A DNA stretch of 64,000 bases from Corallococcus macrosporus DSM 14697 (GTDB taxonomy: Bacteria > Myxococcota > Myxococcia > Myxococcales > Myxococcaceae): the NCBI RefSeq assembly GCF_002305895.1, contig NZ_CP022203.1:7474001-7538000 (forward strand), written 5' to 3'. The notes beneath the pieces were generated by a model, which saw only the letters and a list, made by a program, of their open reading frames with translations, ran no database searches and had not been told where the DNA came from. Position numbers and translations under genes: made by a program. Shown here piece after piece: positions 17,487-26,302 of the stretch (positions are counted from its first letter, which is position 1; each line of letters begins with the position of its first letter).

Positions 17487-18314
17487 ATGTCGCGTTTTCG
17501 CACGCTGTCGGTGCGCGCTCTGAAGAGCGCGTTGGTGTCATCCGTTTGCCTTGCTTCAAGCGCCTTCGCCCAGGACCTCCGCGGGACCCCGGCCCCGGTC
17601 TTCCTGAGCGGAGAGGACGCGCACTGGGGTTATTCACAGACGGTCAGCCCCCAGCGCTGGGGCGAGCTCCCGGGAAATGCCGTGTGCGCCGCGGGGCTGG
17701 ACCAGTCCCCCATCGCACTGGTGACGGCGACGGCGACCCCGCAGAATCACCAGGACGCCCCCAGCTTCCACTACGGCACCAGCCGCGTGCGCATGACGAA
17801 CAACGGACACACCGTCCAGTTCACCTATGACGTCGGCAGCACCCTCCAGGTGGGTGGCAATACATATCACCTGGCACAATTCCATTTCCATACGCCCAGC
17901 GAGCACACCAAGGACGGCGTGGAGTACCCGCTCGAGGTGCACCTGGTGCACACGGACGCCCATGGCACCCCGGCCCTGGTCGTGGGCGTGCTCATCCAAG
18001 AGGGGTTCGTGCACCCGGGCTTGTTCACCGCCTTCCGGCACCTGCCCAGGCACGCCGGTGAGCACAGCCAGCCCGCTGGCGCGCTCATCAACGCCAGCTC
18101 GCTGCTGCCGTTCAACAAGGCGTTCTACAAGTACGCCGGCTCGCTCACCACGCCTCCGTGCACCGAGGGGCTCCAGTGGTACGTGATGAAGAACCCCATC
18201 GAGCTGTCGGACTCGCAGATTGCCGCGTTCCAGCGTCTGCCCTACCTCAACCCGAACAACCGTCCGCTGCAGCCGCTGAACGGCCGCGTCGTCACCACGC
18301 GCCACGGACACTGA
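17487..18314 (+). CDS. Alpha-class carbonic anhydrase, exported
   Basis: About 275 residues from ATG 17487, with a signal peptide (basic RFRTLSVRALKS, a hydrophobic SALVSSVCLASSAFA, cleavage near AFA-QD). The catalytic domain begins HWGYS and contains QFHFHTPSEH. The three zinc ligands are seen as His133, His135 and His152 (LEVHLVH). LTTPPCTEGLQWYV is the conserved substrate-pocket Thr region. It interconverts CO2 and bicarbonate in the periplasm or outside the cell. The frame extends 12 codons upstream, but the AAGGA and the signal peptide support this start. It stands alone. Confidence 0.93.
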   Translation: MSRFRTLSVRALKSALVSSVCLASSAFAQDLRGTPAPVFLSGEDAHWGYSQTVSPQRWGELPGNAVCAAGLDQSPIALVTATATPQNHQDAPSFHYGTSRVRMTNNGHTVQFTYDVGSTLQVGGNTYHLAQFHFHTPSEHTKDGVEYPLEVHLVHTDAHGTPALVVGVLIQEGFVHPGLFTAFRHLPRHAGEHSQPAGALINASSLLPFNKAFYKYAGSLTTPPCTEGLQWYVMKNPIELSDSQIAAFQRLPYLNPNNRPLQPLNGRVVTTRHGH

Positions 18315-18579
18315 GGTCCAGGCCGGACGCGCTTCGCGTGTCCACGTCCCGATGACTCCAGGGGGAGCGCACGCCGAGCCCCCTGGCTCGCGTGACGCGG
18401 AGGCAGACCGCTTCCGCGCACGCCGCCCGACACGCGGAGAAGACATGCTCCGGGTCCCCGCCCGGGTGGATGCCGCCCAGCACGACGGGCAGGTCCGGGG
18501 ACACGTCCTCGAGGTGCTCCACCACCCCGCGCGCCCTGGGCCCGTTGAGCGTGTTCTTGTTCCCGGCATTCCGCTTCAT
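18292..18579 (-). pseudogene. Possible remnant of a B12-binding radical SAM gene
   Basis: On the minus strand a GAGGAGG site precedes an ATG at 18579, and the first 45 codons have strong third-position G/C. The segment EDVSPDLPVVLGGIHPG resembles the 'vPvvlGGxHp' part of cobalamin-binding domains of radical SAM proteins. After about residue 45 the sequence loses that look and runs into the end of the carbonic anhydrase gene. I read it as a decayed 5' fragment; it may be chance. The rest of 18580-18799 holds no gene. Confidence 0.3.
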
Positions 18580-18799
18580 CGGCCTCCTCGGCCTGCCGTG
18601 TGCTCCTGAGGCACCGCGTGGCGCGCTCGCGCTCCTCGGCGGTCACTCATCGCACAGTGCGGATGAATCGCGGAAACATTGGACTCTCAGAATTCTTCCA
18701 CGCCAGGAGCCTTGCATAATGCCACGCATGGGGGCGCTCCGGTCCTGCTCGAGGGAAGTGTGGTACGAGAGGCCCATTCCCGCGAACCGGAGGATTGCT

Positions 18800-20443
18800 G
18801 TGACGTTGTTTCGAGTGTGTCTGACTTCGCTGCTGGTCGTCATGGCCGCCTGTGGGGGGGATTCGGCTCCCATCGTGACTCCTGACGCTGGCCAGCCGCG
18901 GCCGGACGCGGGCAGCGAGACGCCGGACGCCGGTGAGGAAATCCCGGATGCCGGCGAGGAACTTCCGGACGCGGGCAGCGAGACGCCGGACGCCGGTGAG
19001 GAGGTCCCGGACGCGGGCAGTGAGACGCCGGACGCCGGTGAGGAAGTCCCGGACGCCGGCAGTGAGACGCCCGACGCGGGCAGCGAGACACCCGACGCGG
19101 GTGTGGAGCCCGAGGTGAGCGTCATCGACAACTGGGGCTTCGAGGAGTGGCCCGGCGCGCTTCCGGAGATGTGGTTCGGCAGCAAGTCGAACATCACGTC
19201 CGACAGCGTGCAGAAGGTGACCCCGAACGCCTTCGAGGGCGTGAACGCGGTCCGGCTGACGAACACGTCGGGCACGCACCGGCGCTTCACCACCGGGGCG
19301 AAGTCGATGCCCGCGGGCCGCTACGCCTGCACCTTCCAGGCGCGGGGCACCGGTGAGGTCCGCAACGCGTTCTTCGACGACGACTACTCCAGCTATTCCT
19401 CCTACACCTCCGTGGACACCGAGACGTGGACGCAGGTGGCGTACGACTTCAACCTCGCCAACGACGTCTTCGACACCTTCGAGCTCATCTTCAGCATCCG
19501 CAACACCAGCGGCGAGCACCTGAGCATCGATGACGTGCGCTGCACGCGGGCCCCCGAGCCGTGTGACGTGGTGAGCTGCGAGGCCTGGGAGCGCTGCGAC
19601 AATGCCACGGCGGCCTGCGAGCCGGTGGCCGGCCGCTGCAACGACGCCACGGACTGCAGCGAGTGGGAGGCGTGCGACGAGACGAACACGTGTGTCGTGG
19701 CGGAGGGCCGCTGCACCCGCCACGCGGAGTGCGCGGGGACGCCGGAGACGCCGGTCTGCGACACGGCCAGCCACCTCTGCATCGAGGGTGACCCGTGCGC
19801 TGGCGTCGTGTGCGAGCACCCGGCAACGAGTTGCAACCCCACGAGCGGCGTGTGCGAGCTGTCTCCGGGCGCCTGCTTCACCACCTACGACTGCGTTGGC
19901 GCGCTGCCGGCCTGCGACTCGGCGACTGGCCGCTGCGTCTCCGCGGACCACCCCGCGAACATCATCCGCAACGGTGGCTTCGAGAGCTGGAGCACCTATG
20001 ACATCCCCTACCACGGCGACCATCTCATCCCGGACGACTGGTACGGGCTCGACAACGGCGTCGCGGACCCGGGCACGGAGATCAAGCCCTCGCGCCTGGT
20101 GCGCTACACGAGCGCGGTGCACGGCGGCGCTGCGGCGCTGCAGTTCGTGGTGCCCATCCAGATCGCCGAGCGCTTCACGACCGAGAAGTTCAACGTCCCG
20201 AGCGGCAACTACTCGTGCTCGTACCGGGTGCGGGGCCACGGCACCATCCGGCATCGCAGCTACTCGAGCGCGGGCTGGAGCCCCGCGACCGACTTCATCA
20301 CCGTCGACAGCGACGCGTGGCAGCCGGTGTTCTTCCGCTTCACGGGCAACGTGCGTGACTGGCGCCTGTTCTTCTACCCGAGCCGCAGCGAGGCCGACCG
20401 CGACCACCTCCAGGTCGACGACGTGGTCTGCACGAAGGACTAG
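18800..20443 (+). CDS. Secreted lipoprotein with Pro-Asp-Ala-Gly repeats and two carbohydrate-binding-like domains
   Basis: About 547 residues from GTG 18800, chosen because GGAGG lies 7 bases upstream and the next residues form a lipoprotein signal (TLFRVCLTSLLVVMAAC). A linker of about ten PDAG repeats (residues about 29-100, units like SETPDAGEE) follows. Then come a jelly-roll-like domain (VIDNWGFEEWPGALPEMWFG ... LSIDDVRCT), a cysteine-rich middle of several EGF-like CxxxxxC units, and a second copy of the domain (IIRNGGFESW ... LQVDDVVCT). The NGGFE...DDV pattern fits carbohydrate-binding-type modules, so it may bind sugar polymers at the cell surface. The upstream open frame to 18392 is not coding. 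Confidence 0.75.
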   Translation: MTLFRVCLTSLLVVMAACGGDSAPIVTPDAGQPRPDAGSETPDAGEEIPDAGEELPDAGSETPDAGEEVPDAGSETPDAGEEVPDAGSETPDAGSETPDAGVEPEVSVIDNWGFEEWPGALPEMWFGSKSNITSDSVQKVTPNAFEGVNAVRLTNTSGTHRRFTTGAKSMPAGRYACTFQARGTGEVRNAFFDDDYSSYSSYTSVDTETWTQVAYDFNLANDVFDTFELIFSIRNTSGEHLSIDDVRCTRAPEPCDVVSCEAWERCDNATAACEPVAGRCNDATDCSEWEACDETNTCVVAEGRCTRHAECAGTPETPVCDTASHLCIEGDPCAGVVCEHPATSCNPTSGVCELSPGACFTTYDCVGALPACDSATGRCVSADHPANIIRNGGFESWSTYDIPYHGDHLIPDDWYGLDNGVADPGTEIKPSRLVRYTSAVHGGAAALQFVVPIQIAERFTTEKFNVPSGNYSCSYRVRGHGTIRHRSYSSAGWSPATDFITVDSDAWQPVFFRFTGNVRDWRLFFYPSRSEADRDHLQVDDVVCTKD

Positions 20444-20466
20444 CGAGGCCGGTTGCTGAAATCACC

Positions 20467-20503
20467 AAGGACCGCGGGCCAGGAAGCCCGCGGTCCTTTT
20501 TGT
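20467..20503 (+). terminator. Strong Rho-independent terminator
   Basis: A perfect 13-bp stem, AAGGACCGCGGGC with GCCCGCGGTCCTT, with a 6-nt loop, followed by TTTGTT. It lies 24 bp after the lipoprotein stop codon. Confidence 0.92.
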
Positions 20504-20646
20504 TACCCGAGGCCCCGCGCTTCAGGGCCCAGCGAACCGTTGACGTTCCAGCCCCAAGGCGAAGGTTGAGTCAGCCTCAATGATGAAACCCGCGAGTCGA
20601 CCGCGGTGCGACAGGGGCCGTCACCTGGAATGCCGGCACGCCAGCG

Positions 20647-21168
20647 TCAGGTGATCCTGATGCTGGAGGTGTTGTTGTCCAGCGCGCCCAGGTTCGAGGT
20701 GTTGGAGGTCACGGTCAGCGTGGTGCCGGAGAAGTTGTCGTTCTTGTAGAGGACGACAGTCAGTCCCTCCGGCCTCACCGAGCTGATGGTGTTGTTGTCG
20801 ATGCCGTACAGCTCCAACTGGGCCTGGAGGTACTGACCAGGAGGCAGGTCCACCTCCTTGCCCTCGAAATTCGCCTTGTAGAAGAGCCTGGCCCTGGGCT
20901 GCACGGGCACGGAGATGACCCTGATGCTGGAGGTGTTGTTGTTCAGCGCGCCCAGCGACTCGGCATTGGCCACCACTTCGAGCTGGTCGCCGGCGAAGTT
21001 GTCATCCTTGAAGAGGACAGCCTTCACGCCAGGCGGCACCTTCACCGAGCTGATGGTGTTGTTCCCAATGCCCCGCGCCTCCAGTTGGGCCCGGGTGTAG
21101 TTGCCAGGCGGAAGATCGACGTGGGTCCCCCCGAAGTCTTCATTGTAGAAAACGGTGATATTTGCCAT
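20647..21168 (-). CDS. tps: Protein S homologue (spore-coat beta/gamma-crystallin)
   Basis: A 173-residue protein, the length of Myxococcus protein S. It has two beta/gamma-crystallin domains of about 88 residues, each with two Greek-key motifs. The paired N-N-x-S-S-I/V calcium-binding triplets occur four times (NNTISSVKV, NNTSSIRVI, NNTISSVRP, NNTSSIRIT). The opening MANITVFYNEDF is essentially that of M. xanthus protein S, which is made early in development and coats spores in a calcium-dependent way. A strong AGGGAGGAG site precedes the ATG. M. xanthus has two tandem copies (ops, tps); only one is here. Assignment to tps rather than ops is by similarity only. Confidence 0.93.
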   Translation of the reverse strand: MANITVFYNEDFGGTHVDLPPGNYTRAQLEARGIGNNTISSVKVPPGVKAVLFKDDNFAGDQLEVVANAESLGALNNNTSSIRVISVPVQPRARLFYKANFEGKEVDLPPGQYLQAQLELYGIDNNTISSVRPEGLTVVLYKNDNFSGTTLTVTSNTSNLGALDNNTSSIRIT

Positions 21169-21353
21169 TGCAATTCTCCTCCCTTGAGAGGTCCCGGCCC
21201 ATTCATTGCCAGAACCGCGGCAAGCATTGGGCTCACGGCCCGGGAAGACAATCCGCCTGGAGTGCCATACTCAACCAGTCAGGAATATCATGAAAGGCAT
21301 TGAGTAGGGAGTCGGCGCCGAGGACCCTTGCGGGGATATCAAAGTCGAGGAAG

Positions 21354-21547
21354 GAGAAACGCGACGAGCGCGACTTCCAGACGCACGAAGAAGCCAGACG
21401 GGCGCTACTTGAGTACATCGAGGCGTGGTACAACCGTCGCCGCGGCCATTCCGCGCTCGGGGATGTCAGCCCCGAGGAGTACGAGCGGAACGCCTCAACC
21501 CGGAGTGCGGCAGCTTGACGCACCTGTCCACGGAATCGGGGCAAGCC
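21354..21547 (+). pseudogene. IS3-family OrfB C-terminal remnant with right IS end
   Basis: The frame ending at 21518 encodes FQTHEEARRALLEYIEAWYN and then RRRGHSALGDVSPEEYE, the conserved last 40 residues of IS3-family transposase OrfB. Everything upstream is missing. Just after the stop, 21527-21547 reads TCCACGGAATCGGGGCAAGCC, which looks like the terminal inverted repeat of such an element. Near-identical solo copies occur at 49055-49074 and 50868-50885. Confidence 0.8.
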
Positions 21548-21551
21548 CCAC

Positions 21552-22685
21552 ATGACGCCCCTCCTGGCGATACTGCACATTCTGGGCTGCGTGCTCCTCG
21601 CGGCCGTCTTCTTCGCGCCCGCGGGGGCGTCCACGCTCGTCCACCTGCTCAAGGGCATCCTGCGGGAGTACAGCCTGGTGATGATGCTTCCGGCGCTCCT
21701 CACGGCGCTGGTGGCCGCCTGGTGCTCGCACGTGGACGCATGGCGGTGGCTGCGCTGGGGAACGGCGGCCTCCGCGTTGTTCATCAGCATCCTCGCGGTG
21801 TGGCCCGCCGGCTCCGCGTGGAGGATGGCCAGGGCGGCCGGGATTCCGCTCGACCTCCGTGAGTATTTCCGCCCCCTGGTCGGAGCCCGCCCCCTCCCGA
21901 GCGAGACGGTTCGATTCGCCGAGGTCGAGGGTCGCGAACTCCACGCCGACGTCTTCCTTCCCCAGACGTCCGCGTCCAGGCCCCGCCCCGCGGTGCTCTA
22001 CTTCCACGGAGGTGGCTGGCGCGGCGGAGAGCGTGGCTATGCCCGAGCCTGGGCTGACTTCTTCACGGCCCGGGGCTATGCGCTCCTCTCGTTCGACTAC
22101 CGGCTCTTTCCTGCCGCCACCGGCCTGAAGGCCCCGGGAGACGTCAAGTGTGGCATCCGCTGGGTCAAGGACCACGCGGCCGCCTACGGCATCGACCCGG
22201 ACCGGCTCGTCCTGTTCGGGGAGTCCGCGGGCGGGCACCTCGCGGCCCTTGCGGGGTACTCCGCGGGAGATTCACGCCTTCCCTCCACCTGCGGCGCCGG
22301 GGACACATCGGTGGCGGCCATCATCGGCTTCTACGCGCCCGGGGACCTGGTGACCTACGCCGCGCGCGCCCCTGCTCCGCTCGAGGGCTTCACGGGTGTG
22401 CCACTGGAAGGCCACCGTGCGCTGTATGAGCTGCTCTCTCCCATCCACCACGTGGGGCCCCGCACCCCTCCCACGCTCCTGCTCCATGGCGGGGCCGACA
22501 GCGTCGTGCCGCTCGACGCCTCGCGAGCGCTGGCGGGTCGACTCGCCCAGGCGGGCGTTCCCCACGCCCTCTTCACGCTGCCGTACGCGGAGCACGGCTT
22601 CGACATCTGGGATGGCGGCTTCGGCCGTCAGCTCGCCCGGGCGCTGGTGGGGCGCTTCCTCCAGCAGCACGCGCCCGCCGATTGA
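21552..22685 (+). CDS. Membrane-anchored alpha/beta hydrolase (esterase/lipase-like)
   Basis: A 377-residue protein. About 90 N-terminal residues form three hydrophobic segments (ILHILGCVLLAAVFFAPAG, LVMMLPALLTALVAAWC, TAASALFISILAVWPAG). The hydrolase core then shows the oxyanion motif YFHGGGWRGG, the nucleophile elbow GESAGGH, an Asp in HGGADSVVP and a catalytic His in AEHGFD. HGGG plus GESAG places it with the BD-FAE and hormone-sensitive-lipase-like esterases. The start follows directly on the IS3 remnant; another start cannot be excluded. Substrate unknown. Confidence 0.85.
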   Translation: MTPLLAILHILGCVLLAAVFFAPAGASTLVHLLKGILREYSLVMMLPALLTALVAAWCSHVDAWRWLRWGTAASALFISILAVWPAGSAWRMARAAGIPLDLREYFRPLVGARPLPSETVRFAEVEGRELHADVFLPQTSASRPRPAVLYFHGGGWRGGERGYARAWADFFTARGYALLSFDYRLFPAATGLKAPGDVKCGIRWVKDHAAAYGIDPDRLVLFGESAGGHLAALAGYSAGDSRLPSTCGAGDTSVAAIIGFYAPGDLVTYAARAPAPLEGFTGVPLEGHRALYELLSPIHHVGPRTPPTLLLHGGADSVVPLDASRALAGRLAQAGVPHALFTLPYAEHGFDIWDGGFGRQLARALVGRFLQQHAPAD

Positions 22686-22818
22686 CGCAGGCCCCGTGCG
22701 ACACGCGGAGCGTCCGGGAGGATGAATGAAATCCCCGCGCCCCCGTCATGAAGTTCACAGGGCGAGCGGGCGGCAAGAGCGGCCCCTCCCCATCGAATTT
22801 CAAACGAGGAGAAGTCCC

Positions 22819-23574
22819 ATGCTGGCGTTTCGGAGCAGCTCCGAGGGTGGTCGTGCGCGTGAAAACCGGTCGTCCGTGAAGGCCAGGGGTTGGGCGGCGC
22901 TCGCGCTGCTGCTCCTGCCCCTGACGGCGTCGGCCGGGCCAGGGCCAAACTACCGCTGGGACGAGTCGCGCAACCGCCCCGGCCCCAACCGCTGCCAGAC
23001 CCGCGCGCAGTGCGATGGCGCGCGCACGTGCAGCCCCTCGGGCTGGTGCCAGGGCGAGGCGCGCCCCACGCCGCCTCCCCCGCCCCCGAGCCACAACGGC
23101 AGGGACTGGCGCCCTGAGCGCGACACACGCCCGCAGCGCAGCACCTTCATCCGCAGCAGGCTCGAGGGGCTCGTGATTGACATTGTCGGTGGCAACCGCG
23201 CGCCCGGCGCGGGGCTCGTCGCCTTCCGGGCCAAGTCCAACCGCGAGGGCAACGAGAACCAGAAGTGGGAGCTGGTGCCCACCCGAGGCGGCTACCTCAT
23301 CCGCAGCCGGCTCAACGGGCTCGTGCTCGACGTGGAGGGCGCCAACAAGGCCCCGGGGACCGCCGTCGTCATGTGGGAGGCCCACGGCCAGCCCCATCAG
23401 GTGTGGCAGCTCGTGCCCGGCCGCGTCCGAGGCACCTACTACATCCAGAGCAAGCTCAACGGCCTCGTGTTGGACATCGAGGGCGCCAGGACGGATGGCT
23501 CGGGGCGGCTCATCACCTACCCCATGAAGCGCGACGGGACGGCGCAGAACCAGCTCTGGAAGCTGGACATCTGA
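22819..23574 (+). CDS. Secreted protein with a ricin-type beta-trefoil lectin domain
   Basis: About 251 residues from ATG 22819 (GAGGAG site 7 bases upstream). A signal peptide (ARGWAALALLLLPLTASAG) is followed by a short cysteine-bearing segment and a Pro-rich linker (PTPPPPPPS). The domain repeats the same unit three times: FIRSRLEGLVIDIVGGNRAP...WELV, LIRSRLNGLVLDVEGANKAP...WQLV, YIQSKLNGLVLDIEGARTDG...WKLD. Three-fold repeats with QxW-type endings are the mark of R-type (ricin B) lectins that bind galactose-like sugars. It may attach to polysaccharide outside the cell. Confidence 0.85.
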   Translation: MLAFRSSSEGGRARENRSSVKARGWAALALLLLPLTASAGPGPNYRWDESRNRPGPNRCQTRAQCDGARTCSPSGWCQGEARPTPPPPPPSHNGRDWRPERDTRPQRSTFIRSRLEGLVIDIVGGNRAPGAGLVAFRAKSNREGNENQKWELVPTRGGYLIRSRLNGLVLDVEGANKAPGTAVVMWEAHGQPHQVWQLVPGRVRGTYYIQSKLNGLVLDIEGARTDGSGRLITYPMKRDGTAQNQLWKLDI

Positions 23575-23648
23575 CCTCGTCCCACCAGGCAGGCGGCCAG
23601 CCGGTGTGCGGCATCACCGGCTGGGCGCCCCTCCACTGCGGCCCCGCC

Positions 23649-24518
23649 TCACTCCGCGCGGGTCCCCGTGACGAGGTGAACGCAGGCCCCCAGCCGAACC
23701 ACGCCATCGCTTTCATGCCGCGAGAAGCGGTCGGTCAGGGACTGATGCACGGCCTTGCGCCCGGCCTCATCCGTTTCGACAAGTCGATCCCCGACCGAGA
23801 AGGCCGCCAGCGCGAAGGACGCGGCCTCGGAGGCCGAGAGCCCACCACCAATGGCGAGCCCTCCGCGCCACTCACGCGCCTCCACGCCAGCGAAGCCCGC
23901 CTGCGCAAGCAGGACCCGCAGCATGTCGACCTGGGCGTAGCGGAACGGGCCCGGCGTGTCCGGAGCGGGCGTCGGCACGTCAACGACCTCGGCGACCGCA
24001 TCCCGCACGGTTGACATCCAGGGGTTGTCAGCGGGGCTGCTCCAGACCGCGAACGCGAAGCGGCCGCCCGGCGCGAGCCAACGGACCAGGTTGCGGAAGG
24101 CGGCGGGCGGGTCTTCGAAGAACATGACGCCGAATCGCGACGCCAGCCGCTCATACGGCGCGCCGGGCGGCGGCGACGCCGCCACGTCCGCCTGCGTGAA
24201 GAGGACGGGGCAGCCCTCGCGCTGGGCACGAGCGCGAGCCGACTCAATCAGCGGCTCCGCGATGTCGATGCCCTGAACGACGCTCCCCGAGGGCGCCCGG
24301 CGGAAGAGCTCCAGCGTCGTCCCCCCGCCACCACAGGCCACGTCGGCGATCCGGTACGGCGCGTCGAGCCGCAGCGCCTGAATCAACGGCGCGTCGACGG
24401 GCGCGAGCGTCGCCTCCATCCCGCCGAGCTGGGCGAGCCACTTCTTGCCCCGTTCGGCCGCCCAATCGATAGACGATGTGGGCTTGTTCTCAGAGCCCAT
24501 GGGCTGCTCCTTCGTCAT
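23649..24518 (-). CDS. SAM-dependent class I methyltransferase
   Basis: A 289-residue protein with the SAM-binding motif I ADVACGGGGTTLELFRR (residues about 58-75) and motif II acidic end GIDIAEPLIE. The post-motif section AFRNLVRWLAPGGRFAFAVW matches the UbiE/Methyltransf-11/25 type. The N-terminus WAAERGKKWLAQLGGME is common in a large uncharacterised subgroup. The acceptor is unknown. The ATG at 24518 has a GAGGTGAACC leader. Confidence 0.88.
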   Translation of the reverse strand: MTKEQPMGSENKPTSSIDWAAERGKKWLAQLGGMEATLAPVDAPLIQALRLDAPYRIADVACGGGGTTLELFRRAPSGSVVQGIDIAEPLIESARARAQREGCPVLFTQADVAASPPPGAPYERLASRFGVMFFEDPPAAFRNLVRWLAPGGRFAFAVWSSPADNPWMSTVRDAVAEVVDVPTPAPDTPGPFRYAQVDMLRVLLAQAGFAGVEAREWRGGLAIGGGLSASEAASFALAAFSVGDRLVETDEAGRKAVHQSLTDRFSRHESDGVVRLGACVHLVTGTRAE

Positions 24519-24959
24519 GGTTCACCTCGCTGCGTGTCCGTCCCCCACGTATCAGGTTCAGCGGCGCCCGGTTCGGCAAGCACGCGCCTCGGCCGCCCGG
24601 GTGGCCTCACGCGCCGCGAGCCGCCAGCCCCTGGCACGCTCCTGCTCCCGCCAGGGCGCGGCATCGACGCCAGGCTTCGAGCGCAACGCATCTCCGGCCG
24701 GGCAAGACGGAGGTGCTCGTGAAGGGTGCCGTCGCAACGGAGCTGACTTTGCCACAGCGCATCATCTGTATCTGGGTCCGCGGCAACTCGGCCCGGGTCA
24801 GCACCTGGCGCTTTTGCGTCTTTCTTTACCCATCTTCCGCGCGCCCCGCACTCGTGCTCTTGCAGAGGGGCCGTGGCGATGGATTTCTCCACCGGCGCCG
24901 ACGACAGGCGTCCTCCTGGTACCACGGCTCATCTCTCCCCCTGAGAAATGGAGTTCGTG
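24519..24959. other. Divergent intergenic region, no gene seen
   Basis: About 440 bp between the methyltransferase and the propeller gene. Frames here have poor third-position bias. No strong inverted repeat or RNA was found. GGAG just before 24960 serves the next gene. Confidence 0.45.
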
Positions 24960-26231
24960 ATGAGACACCCCCTCTTGAGCATGTTCGGGCTCGCCGGCAT
25001 CGTCAGCGCCGCGGGTGCGCCTTCCGTCGCCGAGGCCCAGGTCCCGCCCCCGTCCTGGGTGCGCCAGCTTGGCGCCCAACATGACGACCAGGCGAACGCC
25101 GTCGCCGTCTCAGGCACGAGCGTGTACGTGGCGGGCCAGACCTCCAGCCAGCTCGGTGTCGACCCGCAGGCCGGTGGTCACGACGCCTTCATCGCCCGGT
25201 ACGACACCGCCGGCAACCTCCAGTGGGTCCGCCAGTTCGGCACCGCGGAAACGGACCGCGCCACCGCCGTGGCCACGGACGCGGCCGGCAACGTGTACGT
25301 GGCCGGCACCACCTTCGGCGGCCTCGACTTCTACACGAACGCGGGCGGCCTCGACTTCTTCATCGCCAAGTACGACGCCGCTGGCAACCGCGTGTGGCTG
25401 CGCCAGAACGGCACGCAGATGGACGACTTCGCCACCGGCCTCGCCGTCGGCGTGCCCGACAAGCTCTTCTTCAGCGGCTATACCGGCGGCAGCTTCGCGA
25501 ACGGCGGCAACCCCGATAACTACGACATCGTCGTCGCCCTCTACGACACGGCGGGCAACCCGTACTGGCTCCAGCAGTACGGCACGCCCGTGAGCGACAT
25601 GGCGCGCGGCATCGCCGTCACGCCCATGCACGAGGTCTACGTCACCGGCAACACCTATGGCAGCCTCGACGGCACCTCGACGCCAGGCAACACCGACATC
25701 TTCCTGCTCAAGCTCGACATTCTCGGCATCCAGCAGTGGGTCCGGCAGGTTGACGCAGGCGACCTCGATGACGCCAAGAGCGTCGCCGTGGGCCCCGACG
25801 GCGGTGTCTACCTCGCTGGCGAGACGTTCGGCAGCCTTGACGGCAACACCAACAACGGCACCGTCGACGTGCTGCTCGCGCGCTACGACAGCGCCGGCAA
25901 CCGCCAGTGGAGCCGCATGCTCGGCGGCGCGCAGACCGACTACGCCTTCGGCGTCTCCGTCAGCGCGAGCAACGTCGTGCAGGTCGCCGGCTACACCACC
26001 TCCGCGCTCGACGGCAACCCGCCCGCCGGCTCGTTCGACGCCTTCCTCACCCGCTACGACGCGCTCGGCACCAGGCTGGGCACCCGCACCCTGGGCACGG
26101 CGTTCCACGACACAGCGCGCGGCGTCGCCGTGGACGCTTCCGGCAACGCCTATGTGGCCGGCACCACCTACGGCGGCATTGGCGGCAACACCAACGCTGG
26201 CGGCTACGACGCCTTCCTCGCCCGCTTCTGA
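24960..26231 (+). CDS. Secreted SBBP-repeat beta-propeller protein
   Basis: About 423 residues from ATG 24960. The longer start at 24948 overlaps the GGAG ribosome site and was not chosen. A signal peptide (RHPLLSMFGLAGIVSAAGAP) is followed by about seven repeats of the SBBP type, each with 'YDTAGNLQWVRQFGT', 'AVATDAAGNVYVAGTT', then 'GGxDFFIAKYD'. Such repeats fold as a beta-propeller, and several myxobacterial exported proteins carry them. There is no enzymatic motif; a binding or adhesive role is likely. Confidence 0.85.
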   Translation: MRHPLLSMFGLAGIVSAAGAPSVAEAQVPPPSWVRQLGAQHDDQANAVAVSGTSVYVAGQTSSQLGVDPQAGGHDAFIARYDTAGNLQWVRQFGTAETDRATAVATDAAGNVYVAGTTFGGLDFYTNAGGLDFFIAKYDAAGNRVWLRQNGTQMDDFATGLAVGVPDKLFFSGYTGGSFANGGNPDNYDIVVALYDTAGNPYWLQQYGTPVSDMARGIAVTPMHEVYVTGNTYGSLDGTSTPGNTDIFLLKLDILGIQQWVRQVDAGDLDDAKSVAVGPDGGVYLAGETFGSLDGNTNNGTVDVLLARYDSAGNRQWSRMLGGAQTDYAFGVSVSASNVVQVAGYTTSALDGNPPAGSFDAFLTRYDALGTRLGTRTLGTAFHDTARGVAVDASGNAYVAGTTYGGIGGNTNAGGYDAFLARF

Positions 26232-26243
26232 TTCCACGGCAAC

Positions 26244-26290
26244 CCCATACAGCCCGTTCCGCCACGCTGTTGTCGAACGGGCTGTGTGGG
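26244..26290. terminator. Convergent hairpin terminator
   Basis: CCCATACAGCCCGTTC (26244-26259) and GAACGGGCTGTGTGGG (26275-26290) pair over 16 positions with one mismatch. The hairpin lies in the 71-bp gap between two convergent genes. No T-tract flanks it. Confidence 0.7.
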
Positions 26291-26302
26291 ATGGCCGGTG
26301 GC

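Noticed and set aside
18886-19100. PDAG repeat array considered as a CRISPR or tandem DNA repeat
   Set aside because: The repeat units vary in length and stay in frame within one coding sequence, with no spacer pattern; they are protein repeats.
21354-21518. Short frame considered as a functional small gene
   Set aside because: It is only the last part of an IS3 transposase, without start or catalytic residues.
25110-26237. 375-residue minus frame across the propeller gene
   Set aside because: Repeats in the real gene produce a repetitive Val/Ala/Gly shadow on the other strand.
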